The position numbers and the translations under genes were made by a program. A stretch of 64,000 nt of DNA from Hirudo medicinalis (lineage: Eukaryota > Annelida > Clitellata > Hirudinida > Hirudinidae). Position 1 is the first letter of the stretch. The number at the start of each line of letters is the position of its first letter. Below the pieces are notes generated by a model. It did no database searches and was not told the origin of the DNA. It saw only the letters and a program-made list of their open reading frames with translations. Location: assembly GCA_011800805.1 (NCBI GenBank), contig MPNW01000075.1:173980-237979 (forward strand), in the 5' to 3' direction. Positions 1 to 12,822 of the stretch are shown here, one piece after another.

Positions 1-218
1 AACAGGAATTGTCGGGCAAGAGGCCATGCCTGAAGAAAATCCCTAATGTTATGTTTCGGCTAATCGAGAAAATAACAGTCTAAGTTCTAATTTAAAATGA
101 TATTTTCATAAAATTTATTTTCACTAAATTAAGATTTATTTTAAACTAAACCATTTAAATCAGGAAATCAGTGTGTCAATGAAAAATAATTACAGAGACA
201 ACAAAACAGAAAAAAGTC

Positions 219-3200
219 TCAGGAATCAACTAACTCGATCAAGAAGCTCTCAACGTCGTTGGCATAAAACTCATCCCCGAACTCGTCCGACAGTCTGACG
301 AAGTTGCCGATCAACTCCCCCTTCTTGTAAATAAGGAGGGCAGGCACCCCACTGACCGACTGTGGTGCAAATCAATGCTTCAATTGTTATTATTCAAGTC
401 TTAAACACAAATAATGAGAAATTGAACATTAAAAATTATATCTTTTAAGAAGGATGAGACAAACCAAATAAACAAGTTAATTAACATGTTTAACACCACG
501 AAAGACACCAATTGATAAGCTATATTTAAAAACAAATTTGATATCAACAGGTAAATTGAATGGTTCAAACATTCCATCCCAAGTGAGCTTTATAACAATG
601 TATTCTCAGAGCAAGCACACTTGATGAAACTGATTGAGATGAATCAAGGTTAAAGTACTTTAAGTTTTTTGTGGCTCTGACTTTCAAGATGTCGAGTTTC
701 AAGACATCCTAACTCAAGTGTTCACTTGAGTTCAATAAGGCAAAAGAATGGATGCAAAATAGTAACATTTTTAATATGGTTATGCATGTAAACAGTCAAA
801 TGTCATAAAAGCAACCAATTTGCATTTCATTGGATACTCCCAAGAATTAAGGAATTGAATTAAAAATTGCTTCCAACGCTGAGAATGTTTGTAAATTAAC
901 AATTATTATTATTATTATTATTATTGTTGTTATTATTATTATCATTATTGTTGTTGTTGTTTATCATCATCATCATCGTCATTATTATTATTATGAAATT
1001 TTCGTATTATTCCTCTCAGCTTTCCAGCTGATGAAGGATGAATCACCAGTACTCTTAGTAATTCATCCAAACACTTTCTGTAAAATGTGTCAATGTGGGC
1101 AGTGTCCAACAAGGAGATTTTTTGAATCTCTGAAACCTTAGGACGTCCTGGTATCAACTCCACTCCTTTCGTGAAGTCTTTTCTTAATGTTCCGAGTGCT
1201 CCTACGACCACTGGGAAGACCTTTGTTTTCACATTCCACATCCGGTGAATTTCTCCAAATCCTTGTACTTGCTAATTTTTTCAGCTTCTTTAAGCAGGAT
1301 GTTCTTATCATCAGGGACGGAAACGTCCATTTGGCATACAAGTCTTGGATTTCTGGTCATGTATGACAAAGTCAAGTCTGTTGGCTAAGATTTTTCTGTC
1401 TGTGATTATTGAGTAGTCCCACAAGATGGTATTCTCATTTATATTTACCACACTTCGGGGTATGTGTTCATACCATTTGTTGGGAACTTCACAACCAAGC
1501 ACACTAACCAATGAACATAGCTGGCCACCTTATGTTGGTGTAAATATTCAGTTGATGCAACCTGCTGTTATGTGGCTTATGGTTTCAAGGCCTCACCACA
1601 AACTCTGCAATTACCATCGATCTGCTTCTTTAAGATCTTATAATGATTCCTTCCTTATGCTGTCCTTTAGCATCACTTTTCTGGTATTCAAGGTGTTGAC
1701 AAAAGCAAATATTTATTCTTTATTGCCCTTGCTTCCTTCAGGAGAGAATATTTTGCCTTCCCAACCTCATGATTTTTTACAAGCCTACAAAACCTGTCTT
1801 TGCCCTGCCAATATAATCACTCAAACTGACCATGGAGCAGCAGTAAGCAGGTCCCCTACCTCCGTTGCACCTCTTAATATTATATAATAATATATATATA
1901 ATATAATATATTAATAATTATAGCTGACTAACATCTCCATTAAGATGACAAAGCCCGTGCATTGTAAGAAGCTTCTGAGTTTTACAATCCATTTTCTCAA
2001 TTTCAGACTTCCTCCACTCAAGTATACCAAAGCTATATGTGGGCACTGGAACTGCCAAAGCATTTATCACGATTATATGATTTTAGAATTCAATTCTGAT
2101 CTGAGAATGAGACGCAATCTGCAATAATATTCCTTAGCTATTTTATCCTTCATCGCAGATTGTTGAATGCCATCTTCTCATCAATACCGAGGTATTTGTA
2201 CGTCTTCATCAAGGCTTTGAATTGAAGTCTTATCGTCAATTGGCATGTTTTGGCTTTTGATTTGTTTGTCACCCTTCAATATAGCAATGGAACATTCGTC
2301 TAAGCCAAACTCCATGCTGATATCATCAGTGAAGGTTTTTACTATGGATAATGCTTTACTGAGATAGGCCTCAGTTCTGGTAAATGTTTTTAAGTCGTCC
2401 ATGTAAAATAAATGTGACATTTGTTGATTTGATTCTATTTTAAATCCTTTGTTTAATCTGTTGAGCATGTTAGAGAGGGATATTAAAGCTAAACAAAAAA
2501 GGAGGGCAAGAGAGAGTCACCTTGGAAGATACCTCTCTTAATGCTATCGAGCAATTAGGAACACATTGCTCAAACCGTCATCATCTCATGAATTCTCACA
2601 ACAAGCATGACAACTTACAAAGCTGATACTCAGGTGAACTTCTGCCGCTTCTATCCTGCAGAACTTCACGGTCGGATACTCGTCTGACAGGATCTCCAAG
2701 CTTTTGTTCATCGAATTGCATGCAATTAAACCCTTGAAGAAATTTTTAATTACAATTTGTTTTACTTAAAGATTAACTGAAAATTAATGTCCTAATTTGG
2801 AAATAATGTTTAAGCTAGATCTTATAAAATAATGGATTTGTCAATCGAAGAAAATTCATTTGAAAAGTTCTAATTTCAGTTGGCTGGCTAATTAATATAT
2901 CATTAAATTATAAAATATATATATATTTAATTTCACAGCCCTGCAAAATTGACAGTTACCACACAAAATAATTAGCTCCAAAACATTTAAGCATGAGGAT
3001 GAAAGTATGTAAAAATGCCATTGCATTAGTCACCTTTTTATAAATATGTACAATCACAGTGGCTGCTGGATTTTCTTTATCAATGGCATCCAAGAAAGTT
3101 GATCTTGACAGCTCAACCACATGGCCAAACTTAGGGCTATAATTTTTTTTAAAGTTATTTCCATAACCAATTAATCTTTTGGAAAATTAGATTTCCAATC

Positions 3201-4031
3201 TCGACATTCGTTCAAAAAAAAATTATTTAAAACAAAAATGTGTGTCATTAATACATTGTGTTATAAAATAATGCATTATTTCAAACACCCTCAAAACATT
3301 ATTTTAAGGATTATATTTTCAAGGAATTCCTTTAAAAATGTCTTTAAAATAAGGAGAACAGAGAAATTACTATCAATTTAGTAAATTAATTAAAAAGGTT
3401 TATTCTCACACATTGGAAGTTGCATTCCTAAGAGATTCAATTCTGTTTGCCCTATATTCTTTCATGAATTCATCATCAAATTCATCTAGAATTTCTTCAA
3501 TTTCTTCAAGATAAGCTTGATCCTTTGATTTCTCCTTCTCATCCTCTAACTAATTTTATAGTAACATATGTTTCCAAGTTCAAGATTCTAAACAAATTTC
3601 AATTGTCTAATAACAATAAGAAAACAATCTTACATGTGTACGACATGTGAGTGACAATTTTTTTGCAAGGTTAAGTCTTTCCTTTTCCGTTTCTTCGCGC
3701 TTTTCTGATTCAAGCTGCTTGTATCTTCTCCAATCCTCAATCACGCCTTTTGGACCTGTCTGAAAGGGGCAGAATTGTGCAAATTGTAGTACATGAATGA
3801 GTTTTCACTAGATCTCAAAGATCCAATGTTATAAGTGAGAAGGCTAACATTTAGGGAATGTCCTGAATAATCCGTGATTTCCGATGCTTGGACCGTAGGA
3901 ATCTTTTCGGTTTTTGTTTTTTCGGATTCATCAAAATTTTCTTCACACGAATCATACCGTTCATCTTCGCTACTGCTGCAGTAATAATCTGTTTTTTCTC
4001 CCAAAATTCTGTCGTCGAAACTCAGTGCCAT
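219..4031 (-). CDS. PDCL: Phosducin-like protein (PhLP1/PDCL), six exons
   Basis: Cytosolic co-chaperone; the family helps the CCT chaperonin fold G-protein beta subunits and assemble G-beta-gamma. Exons on the minus strand: 4031-3849, 3759-3634, 3549-3410, 3136-3034, 2732-2619, 359-219, all GT-AG and in phase, giving 268 residues (human PDCL is about 300). The N-terminus has the acidic SSSEDE run. The family hallmark [16 protein letters not shown] opens exon 2, followed by [10 protein letters not shown]. Exons 4-6 encode the thioredoxin-like domain ([27 protein letters not shown]) ending in [18 protein letters not shown] and [12 protein letters not shown]. The start at 4031 matches the family start MxxxDDxxLGEK; an upstream in-frame Met adds 19 unrelated residues. 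The donor after LSISF is a perfect GTAAGT and restores the spacing seen in vertebrate PDCL. The last intron (2.3 kb) holds a LINE fragment in the same orientation. It faces Apollo head to head. Confidence 0.93.
895..2560 (-). mobile_element. 5'-truncated LINE with RT and C-terminal PD-(D/E)xK-type domain, copy 1
   Basis: The minus strand encodes broken pieces of one retrotransposon protein. Positions 2468-2181 carry a reverse transcriptase active-site box (HLFYMDDLK) and FGLDECSIA. About 2130-1920 carries [18 protein letters not shown] and [12 protein letters not shown]. From 1511 to 945 runs the C-terminal domain ([54 protein letters not shown]). Several frameshifts and stops separate the pieces, so it is dead. 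In copy 2 the motif RPD followed 12 residues later by D (RPDVVIQ...MLIDVSVP) is intact, which fits a restriction-like endonuclease domain as in R2-type LINEs; that class is an inference. The 3' end runs into an (AAT)n/(GAT)n tract at 903-985. It lies in the last PDCL intron, in the sense orientation. Confidence 0.8.
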
Positions 4032-4287
4032 GATTTCAAGACAGAAAGTAAGAATGCAAGAACCGAGATGGTTATTGTTGCCGATCAAATATTAATGGAA
4101 ATAAGGAAAATGTCGCTCGAACTTAGAAAGTTACTTTAAAAGAAACATTAATTAATTACTAAATATTTAAGCCATAAGAGCAGCAGATGTTTTATTGTTC
4201 AATTTATAATGCATTTGTTTGTGTTTTTGATCTGAGCGTTTCTTGGATTTGAATAGTTTTGGAGGTTTTATTGAGGAAAATCTAGAA
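4032..4287. promoter_or_regulatory. Shared divergent promoter, PDCL / Apollo
   Basis: Only 256 bases separate the start codons of the minus-strand PDCL gene and the plus-strand Apollo gene, so both 5' UTRs and promoters must lie here or overlap the first exons. I see no convincing TATA box, as is common for housekeeping bidirectional promoters. Assignment rests on gene geometry only. Confidence 0.6.
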
Positions 4288-5692
4288 ATGAACGGGTATT
4301 TGATGATAAATCCGCCAATAGCTATTGATTTTTGGAATTTAAGACTTTGTTCCAATGTTCAACATTTCTTCCTAACTCATATCCATTGTGACCACATTCG
4401 AGGCTTAAATTCTTGCTGGACTAAACCGATATATTGCAGTGCAATGACCAAAAACTTGTTGATAAATAAATTAAAGGTTATTTTGTTTCACATTATCTGA
4501 TACATAATTACAATCATGAAAATTGATATTTTTGTTTTATTAACAATTAGTTCATTATTATTCAATATAATAGATTAATGAGGAATGGGTTCATGGTCTT
4601 GATCTCAGTGTTCAAAAAGACTTTATACTTGATCCAAAGACCAAAGAGACTATGACGGTAACTTTAGTGGATGCTAACCATTGCCCAGGTTCTGTGATGT
4701 TTCACTTTGAAGGAAGCTTTGGCCAAATCCTCTACACAGGTGACTTTAAGTACTCACATGACTTATACAGAAATCTTACTCTTGCTGTGCCACACCTTGA
4801 CATCAATCATCTATACTTTGACAACACAAACTGGAATAGAGGTAATTTGCCATCTAGGGAAGAAGCCATCAACAGAATCTTTAAGATCATAGAAAATCAT
4901 CCAGGCCATAAGATCCTTATCGGCCTGTATCATGTTGGCAAAGAATACCTTTTGGAATCCATTACCAATGAACTGGACACACCTATCTTTGTTTCTCGAA
5001 AGCGTTACAGAGTGCTGGAAATCGTGGGGTTCAAAGGTCAAGTTGTGACAGAAAACGATTCTGACATTTGTGCAGTCGACAGATGGGCCATTAAGAAGGA
5101 ATTAGAGTTATCAGTCAAAAAGCATCCTTCAATTGCCATCATCCCATCAGCCTATGTACAAAAAGCTGAATCTGGAAGTCCAAATGTTTTTGCAGTGCCT
5201 TTATCTGACCATAGTTCACATGATGAGCTGTGTGACTTCATAAATATCATCAAGCCAAAGTGCATTACTGGCATAACGAGATATTCTGATAGATTAGATT
5301 CAAAATTGAATGTGTCAAAACATAAAAAAAATATTTCAGCAAGTCTGAAGCCATTCCAAGGTCAAAAGAGGCTACTCAGTAAACACAAGATCCCAAACAG
5401 CACAATTGATTATGATGAGGACTGCAACAGAAGAAAAGAAGAATGCCAACAAAAATCATGTCCTTGGAAGAAAATGAAATTAAGGAAATCTGGAACCAAG
5501 ATAAAGAGGATTTCTTGCTCTCAGTGTCAGAAAAGATTCCTAGCAGAGGAATTAAAATACAATCGAAATAAAGACCAAATGTATAACCCTGGTTTGTGCA
5601 GTGGGTGTGATGTTGCACTCTCTCAGAAACTGGAGACTTCTAAAATGGACAAAAATCAAAGAAATGGTACCTACCAAACACAAACATCTTAA
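4288..5692 (+). CDS. DCLRE1B: Apollo / SNM1B 5' exonuclease (metallo-beta-lactamase, beta-CASP family)
   Basis: Family role: 5'-to-3' DNA exonuclease that processes leading-strand telomere ends and interstrand crosslinks in the nucleus. Two exons, 4288-4476 and 4574-5692, with a 97-base GT-AG intron, giving 435 residues (human about 530). The start MNGYLMINPPIAIDFW aligns with the human N-terminus; an in-frame Met at 4243 would add 15 residues. Metal-binding motifs are present: HIHCDH (residues 31-36), DANHCPGS (96-103, H99), LYTGDF (D120), and the beta-CASP SDHSS (about 274-278). The C-terminal 130 residues are basic and unlike human Apollo. They carry a CxxC-x23-CxxC pattern (Cys 378, 381, 405, 408) that could bind zinc. 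I do not see the YxLxP motif by which human Apollo docks on TRF2. An AATAAA lies at 5818-5823. Confidence 0.95.
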
Positions 5693-6157
5693 TGATCCTG
5701 ATAACTGGTCATTTTCTCAAGTGATTCTTCCAAAAGCTTAGATGTTTCCAAATGATAGGACATCTAATATTTATTAATGTGGCTATCAGAAGGGTCTTTA
5801 CTCTCACATGTATAACAAATAAACTGAAGTTTGATAATATGCAATGATGCCAACAGCAAACCTAACTGTTACAAATGCTTTTAGATAGAAACTCTTAGTG
5901 AGTCATTAGAAATTCGAGAACATCTTGGATGATACACCTCTGAGGGTCCAAAACATCAACAATTCTACATATTTATATTTAAGAATTTTAACCCCCAAAT
6001 TAATATTAATCTATGTTCATAAAATTCAACAAAACATTTATTAATGCATCTGCAACAGTTCTCAATAAGTCTTTGATAAATTATTTATGAATTAATTTCA
6101 CAAATTCTTAAGGCACGTTAGCAATTTTCTTAAAGAGTTTTAATCATGCCGATTTAA
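5693..6157. other. Convergent 3' ends of Apollo and the TTF1-like gene
   Basis: No coding sequence seen. A plus-strand AATAAA at 5818-5823 suits Apollo, and a minus-strand AATAAA (TTTATT at 6037-6042) suits the TTF1-like gene. The two 3' UTRs need not overlap. Confidence 0.6.
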
Positions 6158-9100
6158 TCAAAAATCATCCAATGTGGATAATGGAGTGTTGAACAATTTC
6201 CTCTTTTTCCGTTTCGGTTCATTTCTTGGCGTTTCCTCTTGCGAAATGTTTTCACTTTGAGACTGTGGACTGTCATTAAGTGACCTCTTCTTTTTGCTGC
6301 CCTTTGGTGATTTGAATTCTTTTCTGGTTTCTGCATTTGACTCAGCAGATCTGTCGAGAATTTCTGTAAAATCGGACTCCTTCCCATCTGTATTCATGTC
6401 TTTCTTTTTTTCTTTGTTGATGGATGTTTCTGTCTCTGAAGTTTGAGTGAGTTCTTCTGACAACCTCTTTCTCTTTTTAGGTGTTCTTGCTTCAGGACTT
6501 GTGGAAGACTGTTCTTCAATGGATTTTGAGATCTCTTCAACTTTTTCAATATCTGTTTGGTCGCGATTGGGAGAAATTTCTATATTCTTCTTTTTCTTCT
6601 GTTTTTTGTTTCCATCAGATGAGACATCTATTTCACAGCTAGAATGTTTTTCAGGGTTTATTTGTGTCTCTTCACCTTCCACTGTATCAGAGTTTGCAAA
6701 TAATTGTCTCTTCTTTTTCTTATGTTTTCTTTGTTTGACAGGAGTTCCATCTGGAGAAATGTCTCCACATTGGAATGCATTAGAATCATTTAAAGATTCA
6801 TTAATTTCAGAAGTTTCTCTGATGTCAGAGCTTGCAGACATTCGCCTTTTCCGTTTCTTCTTATCTTTTGCACTCAAGTCGGGCGTGGACACTTGGGAAA
6901 CATCTTGACTCTGCAGTGCTGTCGAGTCATTTAATGACATTTCATTACTTGTGGATGCTCCTGGGCTCGCTTCAACCTCTTTCATAGCAAAGCTTTCTTC
7001 AGCTAGCTCTGACACTGTACTTCTATTGTAATCCATATCATCATCGTCGTCGTCATCACTTTCATCACCAATCACTAAGTCAGTGCTCAGAATTTTAATA
7101 ACACCATCTAGATTTTCTGTCAAAATATAAATGAGACATGGATTAGTCCAAGATGCCAGAAGGCTATTAGCTATGCCTATTTTAATGTAAATAATAAGTG
7201 TGTTTATATAACAATACAAGCTTAAGCACCAGCAACACTTGGATCATTTATAAAGCACCATCTCCCCAGAAACATTTTGTGATGGTGCAAGCTGGGTTTC
7301 GAACATGACACGTAACGACTGTTGCTATTAACATCGTTCGCTAGAACACGACCCTCCGAGCTAACTTGCATGCCAGAGAATGCTTCTGAGACTTTACAAT
7401 ATAACATGTCGAACCTTTCAATGTCTTGTAATGATAGTCTGGAACTGCTTTCTTCATTTTATACCATTTGATCTGCAGGAATTGAGGGCATCGAACCCTG
7501 GAATGAATGAAAGTGGATGTATTAATCTCAGATTTCATGAATCATACATGCAATATAATGGCTGAATATTTTCGTTTAAAAACGTTTTGTTGAAATAAGC
7601 TCACCATTTAGAGTCAATTGCTTTATCAGTTATATGTTTACTTTGTCACTAAATATTTTAATATTAAAAACTGCTAAACTAACACTAAATATAGATTTAG
7701 TGACAAAGTTTTTTCGTACTTAAAACAGTGCAAGCATACAACTGAAAAAGCAATCTCCTCTAAATGGGAGCTTATTTTTACAAAACTTGTTTGAATTATA
7801 TATGTAAATAATCAAAAGCAAATAATAACATGTAAGCTTTCACATGAGTACAAATAATTAGTAATGTTGGAGAACAATTAACAAGAATTTATTGCAGGGA
7901 ATACCAACCAAGTGAAGTTTCTATGGATAAGCATCCAATCTATATCACACTCTTCTGTGACTTTTGTGGCTCTAATTCTACAAACAAAATATTTTGACTT
8001 GTATCTATATCTATATATATCAGCTTGAATTTGGTTGTAATTCATTCATAACATTACTATTATTATTGCTTTTTCTGATAACTTTGTAATCACATATTTA
8101 AGTTGTACTTTTGAATAATTCCAAGAAAATGAAGATATTTACTCTTCCACAAGTTTCAGCTGGTCAATCTTATTAAACTTCCTCTTTTTTAACTTAGAAT
8201 CAGTTTCACCATTTTGCTCATGCACTAGCCTTCAGAAGAAACAACATTATTTCATCATTTCAGATTAACAGGAAGTCTAAAATTGTTAAGAGGCCAACCG
8301 ACCATCTCTCTCGGCACTGTTTGGCATTCCTCGTGGGTATGTGCCTGGAGATATTTTTCCACGGCAGCTTGAAATATCTGCTCTCATTGTCTGACTTCGT
8401 AGTTTCACTTTCCCTCGAACTCAGGAATTTGGTAACTGCTTCCTTAAGTTGTTCATCCTCTATCTTCGACCAACGGCCTTTAACTGTCAACAGTCAGTAT
8501 GTCTTGCATGATTAAAAGCCTCCTATTTGGTTATCCAACCAGTTGTTAAATCTCACATTACAACAACTAAACTGACCAACTTCTTTCTTGAGAGCATGAG
8601 CCTTCTTGAAGGTAGAATGACCACTTCTGCCCATTACTCGTCCAATTTCCTCCCATTTTTTTCCAAGTTTGACTTCCAGGGTTTGTAACTTGCTTTCTTC
8701 CTCGGGTGTAAACCTGACCATAATGTTGCAATCAGTTAATTTTTATTAAATAAATGGTTAGTCTGTCAATGCTGAAAAATGTAAAAGTTATACAGAAACT
8801 ATTAACACTTATTATTGTTAAGAGCAAGGAAGTTGAATGCTGCCTTGTTATAATTATTCAAAACATGAGACCCTTGTCTTTAAAAATGTTTTTCAAATAA
8901 GTAGTTGAGTTCAACAGAACAACAGTAAATGTAATTGGTGCTCACTACTCCCAATCTCTTATGCAAACAAATTATCTTATTGTAATTAACAAAAACAAAT
9001 ATCCAAATTTATCCATATGGTTCACAATCACTTTTTCTCATCAAAAATATTTTACATTGAAAGTCACATAACTCACTTTCCAGTCTTCTCTACAATGTTG

Positions 9101-9853
9101 AACATTTTTCTAGCTCTCAAGTAGACAGCATAAGGAGATCTGTTGATCTTATGACCTTTAAAATTAAACAAAAGTATAGGAAAATGTTCTTGCAATCTGA
9201 TTTTCACAAAAATTGTGGCAGGGCTAACCTAGGCGTACATGAAAGTTATTATCCGTGATAAATTCCTTGACATAATCCTTCATATCTGGGCATACATTTG
9301 TCCTCAGGAGTATTTCTGGCTCGTTTAGGGTGCAATTCTTTAATAATAAGTTTAGATTAAAAATTCAAATATGATTACTCAAAATAATAACTTTATTTTA
9401 ATATGACTCATTATCAACTAAACAAACATTATCCCACATAATGTAAGCTTAGAGTATGTAATTGCAGCTATTGATGTTGACACAATTAAGTATAACAATG
9501 CAAAAAAATACCTTGATTAATGCTTCCCAATTTTTCGACAACTGAAGATTTTCTGTACGTGAGAACTGACCAGTATTAAATTTTCTTCCTAAAAATAGAG
9601 GTTCATGGTTCAACATTGTTTGTAATAGTTTTATTCTTATTCCTCACGTGTTATTCTGGAAACAAACAACTTCGTAAACAGAGGCACAAACAAATTGCTT
9701 ACCTTCTAGTCTTAAATCATCTTCAACTCTTTTCCAGTACTTATAGTCAATTGTATTGGCGCGTCGAAATTCTGGAAGTCGCTTGGACTTTGATTGCGAC
9801 GAAGTTTCTGTGTCTTCCAGATCTGAATCGAGTTCTTCTTTAAACGGGGCCAT
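6158..9853 (-). CDS. TTF1: TTF1/Reb1-type Myb-domain protein (Pol I termination factor-like)
   Basis: The family binds terminator boxes downstream of rRNA genes and stops RNA polymerase I in the nucleolus. Ten exons on the minus strand: 9853-9703, 9588-9512, 9337-9229, 9155-9077, 8713-8577, 8483-8303, 8229-8143, 7977-7909, 7497-7415, 7116-6158, all in phase; 643 residues. Myb/SANT-like repeats lie at about 139-184 (FTPEEESKLQTLE...KKWEEIGRVMGRSG), 186-245 (GRWSKIEDEQLKEA...WKNISRHIPTRNAKQCRERW) and 268-310 (CDIDWMLIHRNF...FLQIKWYKMKKAVP). Residues 325-643 form one exon of acidic and lysine-rich low complexity with repeated basic clusters (KKRKRR, KHKKKKR, KKRKRL, KRKKRKL) and SP/TP sites, probably nucleolar localisation signals. 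In vertebrate TTF1 comparable basic sequence precedes the Myb part. Introns carry a SINE (7220-7377) and a MITE (7582-7789). Assignment to TTF1 rather than another Reb1-like Myb protein is likely but not certain. Confidence 0.8.
7220..7377 (-). mobile_element. tRNA-derived SINE, copy A
   Basis: Read on the minus strand this shows a tRNA-type A box (TTAGCTCGGAGGG) and B box (GTTCGAAACCC) spaced as in Pol III promoters, bracketed by GCAAG...CTTGCACC ends. It continues into a tail that in copy B includes GGCGCTATATAAATGGTC. It lies in the last intron of the TTF1-like gene. Confidence 0.7.
7582..7789. mobile_element. Palindromic MITE with long terminal inverted repeats
   Basis: The left arm (about 7590-7655, containing AAGCTCACCATTTAGAG and CTTTGTCACTAAATATTT) is the imperfect reverse complement of the right arm (about 7690-7789, containing TTTAGTGACAAAG and CTAAATGGGAGCTTATTT). 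The arms are roughly 80-100 bases with a short centre. No coding capacity. A related half copy lies at 21299-21412. In an intron of the TTF1-like gene. Confidence 0.75.
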
Positions 9854-10403
9854 TGTTTACCTGCTTAACTGGTCGGCATTGAAATTAAATTGAGGACCGA
9901 TGAGTTACCCGAACTTAAAAATTTGTTATTTAATTATAAAATATACTATTGTAGAGATATATAAAGCCAATGATTGTTCACTTACACTTACATGCAACCC
10001 GTACGAGACGGAGCGATAATTGAAATAACAATATATTTTCGTAGACAGTTATTATTCAATTTTATTTTAAACAAATTAAACATTTAAAAATAGTTAATCC
10101 GAAACTTGTAAATAATGTATAAAAAAACGTCATTATCATGTTAATTTGTGACATATCTACGTGTGCTGATATCTTTTTTGTACATACGGCAATCATTATT
10201 TAGCCGCGTCGGTGTGATGTAACTGGTGATTTGCCGTGAAAAAAGTTGCGAGGCTAAATGTTGGTGTACGTGTTATGCTTTTCTAGGGGTATTTACGTGC
10301 TTTGATAATCTTGTGGGAGTTACCTGCGAGTATTTATTGGCTAGAGAATATATTTTTGAAATTATTTCCAGTCCAAAAAACTACGGCATCTTGAGATTCG
10401 AAG
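9854..10403. promoter_or_regulatory. Divergent promoter region, TTF1-like / COG1
   Basis: 550 bases between the start codons of two divergent genes. It is AT-rich and no coding sequence is seen. It probably holds both 5' UTRs and core promoters; I see no clear TATA box. Confidence 0.5.
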
Positions 10404-12786
10404 ATGTTTTCTGTTAAGGATATAGAATCCGGAGTGATATTTGAAAAATGCACAATTCAAGAAATAAGTGATGTCGAAAGAAAGTTGAGGTAGTTTTATA
10501 CGTTTTAATTTTTGCATTTATTTGAAGGTTTCCTTATTAAACGTCCTCATATTTATGCATGTTTCCTTAAGTGAAATTTTTAAATGTAGCAAAGCCACTC
10601 AAGTACTTATTGCATGTTAATAGAGTTTTTGAATCAATAAGTGAAGTTATCAAAATTATAATAGACAGGACATTGAGAAAAAAAAGGAGGATCTCAGGCA
10701 AATGGTTGGGTAAGTAAATCTGCATTTAGAAAGCATAAGACCTTTTGAGGTAAATCTCAAATGTGCTTTATTTATCAGTGAGCGTTACAGAGAACTCATT
10801 GAAGCTGCAGACACAATTACTGTTATGAAAAATGGAACTGAAAAGGTTGAATTTGATTTTTTTTAAAGCTCAATCATTTAATTAACTTTGCAAATTATTC
10901 AGAAATCAAATTCGTTATAGTCATTGTTCTTAAATAATTTTTGATGACTAATTTCTTTAGGTGGCCTCTTCCATAATAAATCTTCAGGAATTGTGTCGAA
11001 ACTTGAAGCAGTCCTCAATAAACTTTCATAAGTTGTCACTTTCTAATGCATCCAAAGTGCCATCTTCATTGTAAGTGTAAGAAAATCTATGTTAATTTTT
11101 AATTATTACCTGGAGAGATGTGAGTCATCATTTGGTAATTATTCCCTCTGGATATATCAAAGTTATATTAATTTGTTTTTTTTTGTGGAAGCTTATATGG
11201 TAGCATTCCTACTTGCAATACTAAAGTAATGGCCAAACTGTCATGTTTACATCACCACACCCATGACGAGGCATTTTTATAAATTATTAAGCATTTCTGA
11301 TCTATTCGTTTGTTATGCTATTTTAATAAATTACTATCCTTATTCATATTGTTATCATTATTTATGTAAAATTCATTAAATGCAAAACAAACAAGCAAAC
11401 CTTATTCAATTTTTATAATTTTGATCAGGCCCAGGAATCAGCTTAACAAATTCAATCAGGCTGTTTGCATGAAACTTCTAATGGACATTCCAAACAAAGT
11501 AATTTTACAATTCATTACCATTGCACATTATTCAAAAATTGTCCACATTGGTTTTGCATTAATGCCTGCAAGTTAGCTCAGAGGTTCATACTCTGCAAGT
11601 GACATTAATGGAAATGATGGTTTAGTATTATTGTGATCGGCCCGACATCCTTGTCTCTGAAGCTAAGGTGATAAATTCATAAATGAATTGCAATTGCAAT
11701 TACAATTGCATTTAATCACAATGACATACAAATTATTTATAAATAATAATATTAACTACCACAACCTATCATTTCTCCCTTTAAGATTTGGTCCAGCCTG
11801 GATAGAGAAGAGTATCTGAATGCAACAAGATTGTATCTCTTGGCACAATACCTGCACACCTGTTTGAGGTCGGGTCTTAACGAACACATGTCCAAGCTCG
11901 TAAACGTTATCATCAGGCAGTGGACCACAGTTAGTCACCTGCATACCACCATCACCAAGGTGACTACTGACGTCGGCAATGCTTTTGTCTTAATTATATT
12001 GCTACATTTACGAATAATTATTATTATGTCTTCTTATTGTTATTTAGTCTTAAGGAAGGTTACTGCGGGAAGGAATTTCCAGATTCTGTGTTCGCTTGTA
12101 AACTTTTAAGGGTTATTTTCAATTAAGCATTACCTAAGGATTATTAAAGGCCTAGAGAGCTTGAATGTGGCTGAAAGGATAGGAGGATAGGAGGATTCTG
12201 CCTCCTACGAAGCAAGCGTGCGTTCGAAACTCGTCTTGGGAGTGACATTATTTAATCAATATCAGATTAATTATATTAATAATTAATTAATAATAAATAA
12301 TTAATTAATTATATTATCAGATCAATACATTGCATCTCACATTTTCCTAAGTGAAACATCGCAGTTCATCAGCAGTGGACTTAAATACGTTTCATTGTTG
12401 TTTTTTTTAGGGAGTTGAGGCAAAGCTAATGGATGCTAAACTGTCAGAAAAGGTAATTCGTTGTAATTGTTGTGCAAGTTGATATTAATCCCTGGAGAAT
12501 TATCAAATATATTAATTATTTGATATTTCCAGTCGTTCTCTCGTAAATCAATAACGTTATTTATGATAATTTTGCTTCCAGTTGACAGCAGAGTGCTTGT
12601 GTTCGATTGTTTTGTTGAGAGAAATCTCGGTCGAAGAGGTTTTCCTCCAGTTCCTGAGGTCCAGGGAGGTTGGTGTCAAGATCATCATCAATATTCATTT
12701 CCAATTTGTTTATTATTTTTAGCAGACATAAGATTGACACATGGGTTTTAATAAATATACGGCTTGGTGCCTTTCACAATAATCTA

Positions 12787-12822
<36 letters not shown>

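Noticed and set aside
945..1887. Several 60-150 codon ORFs on both strands
   Set aside because: They are fragments of, or antisense to, the LINE copy in the last PDCL intron.
6447..6908. 153-codon plus-strand ORF
   Set aside because: Antisense shadow of the low-complexity last exon of the TTF1-like gene.
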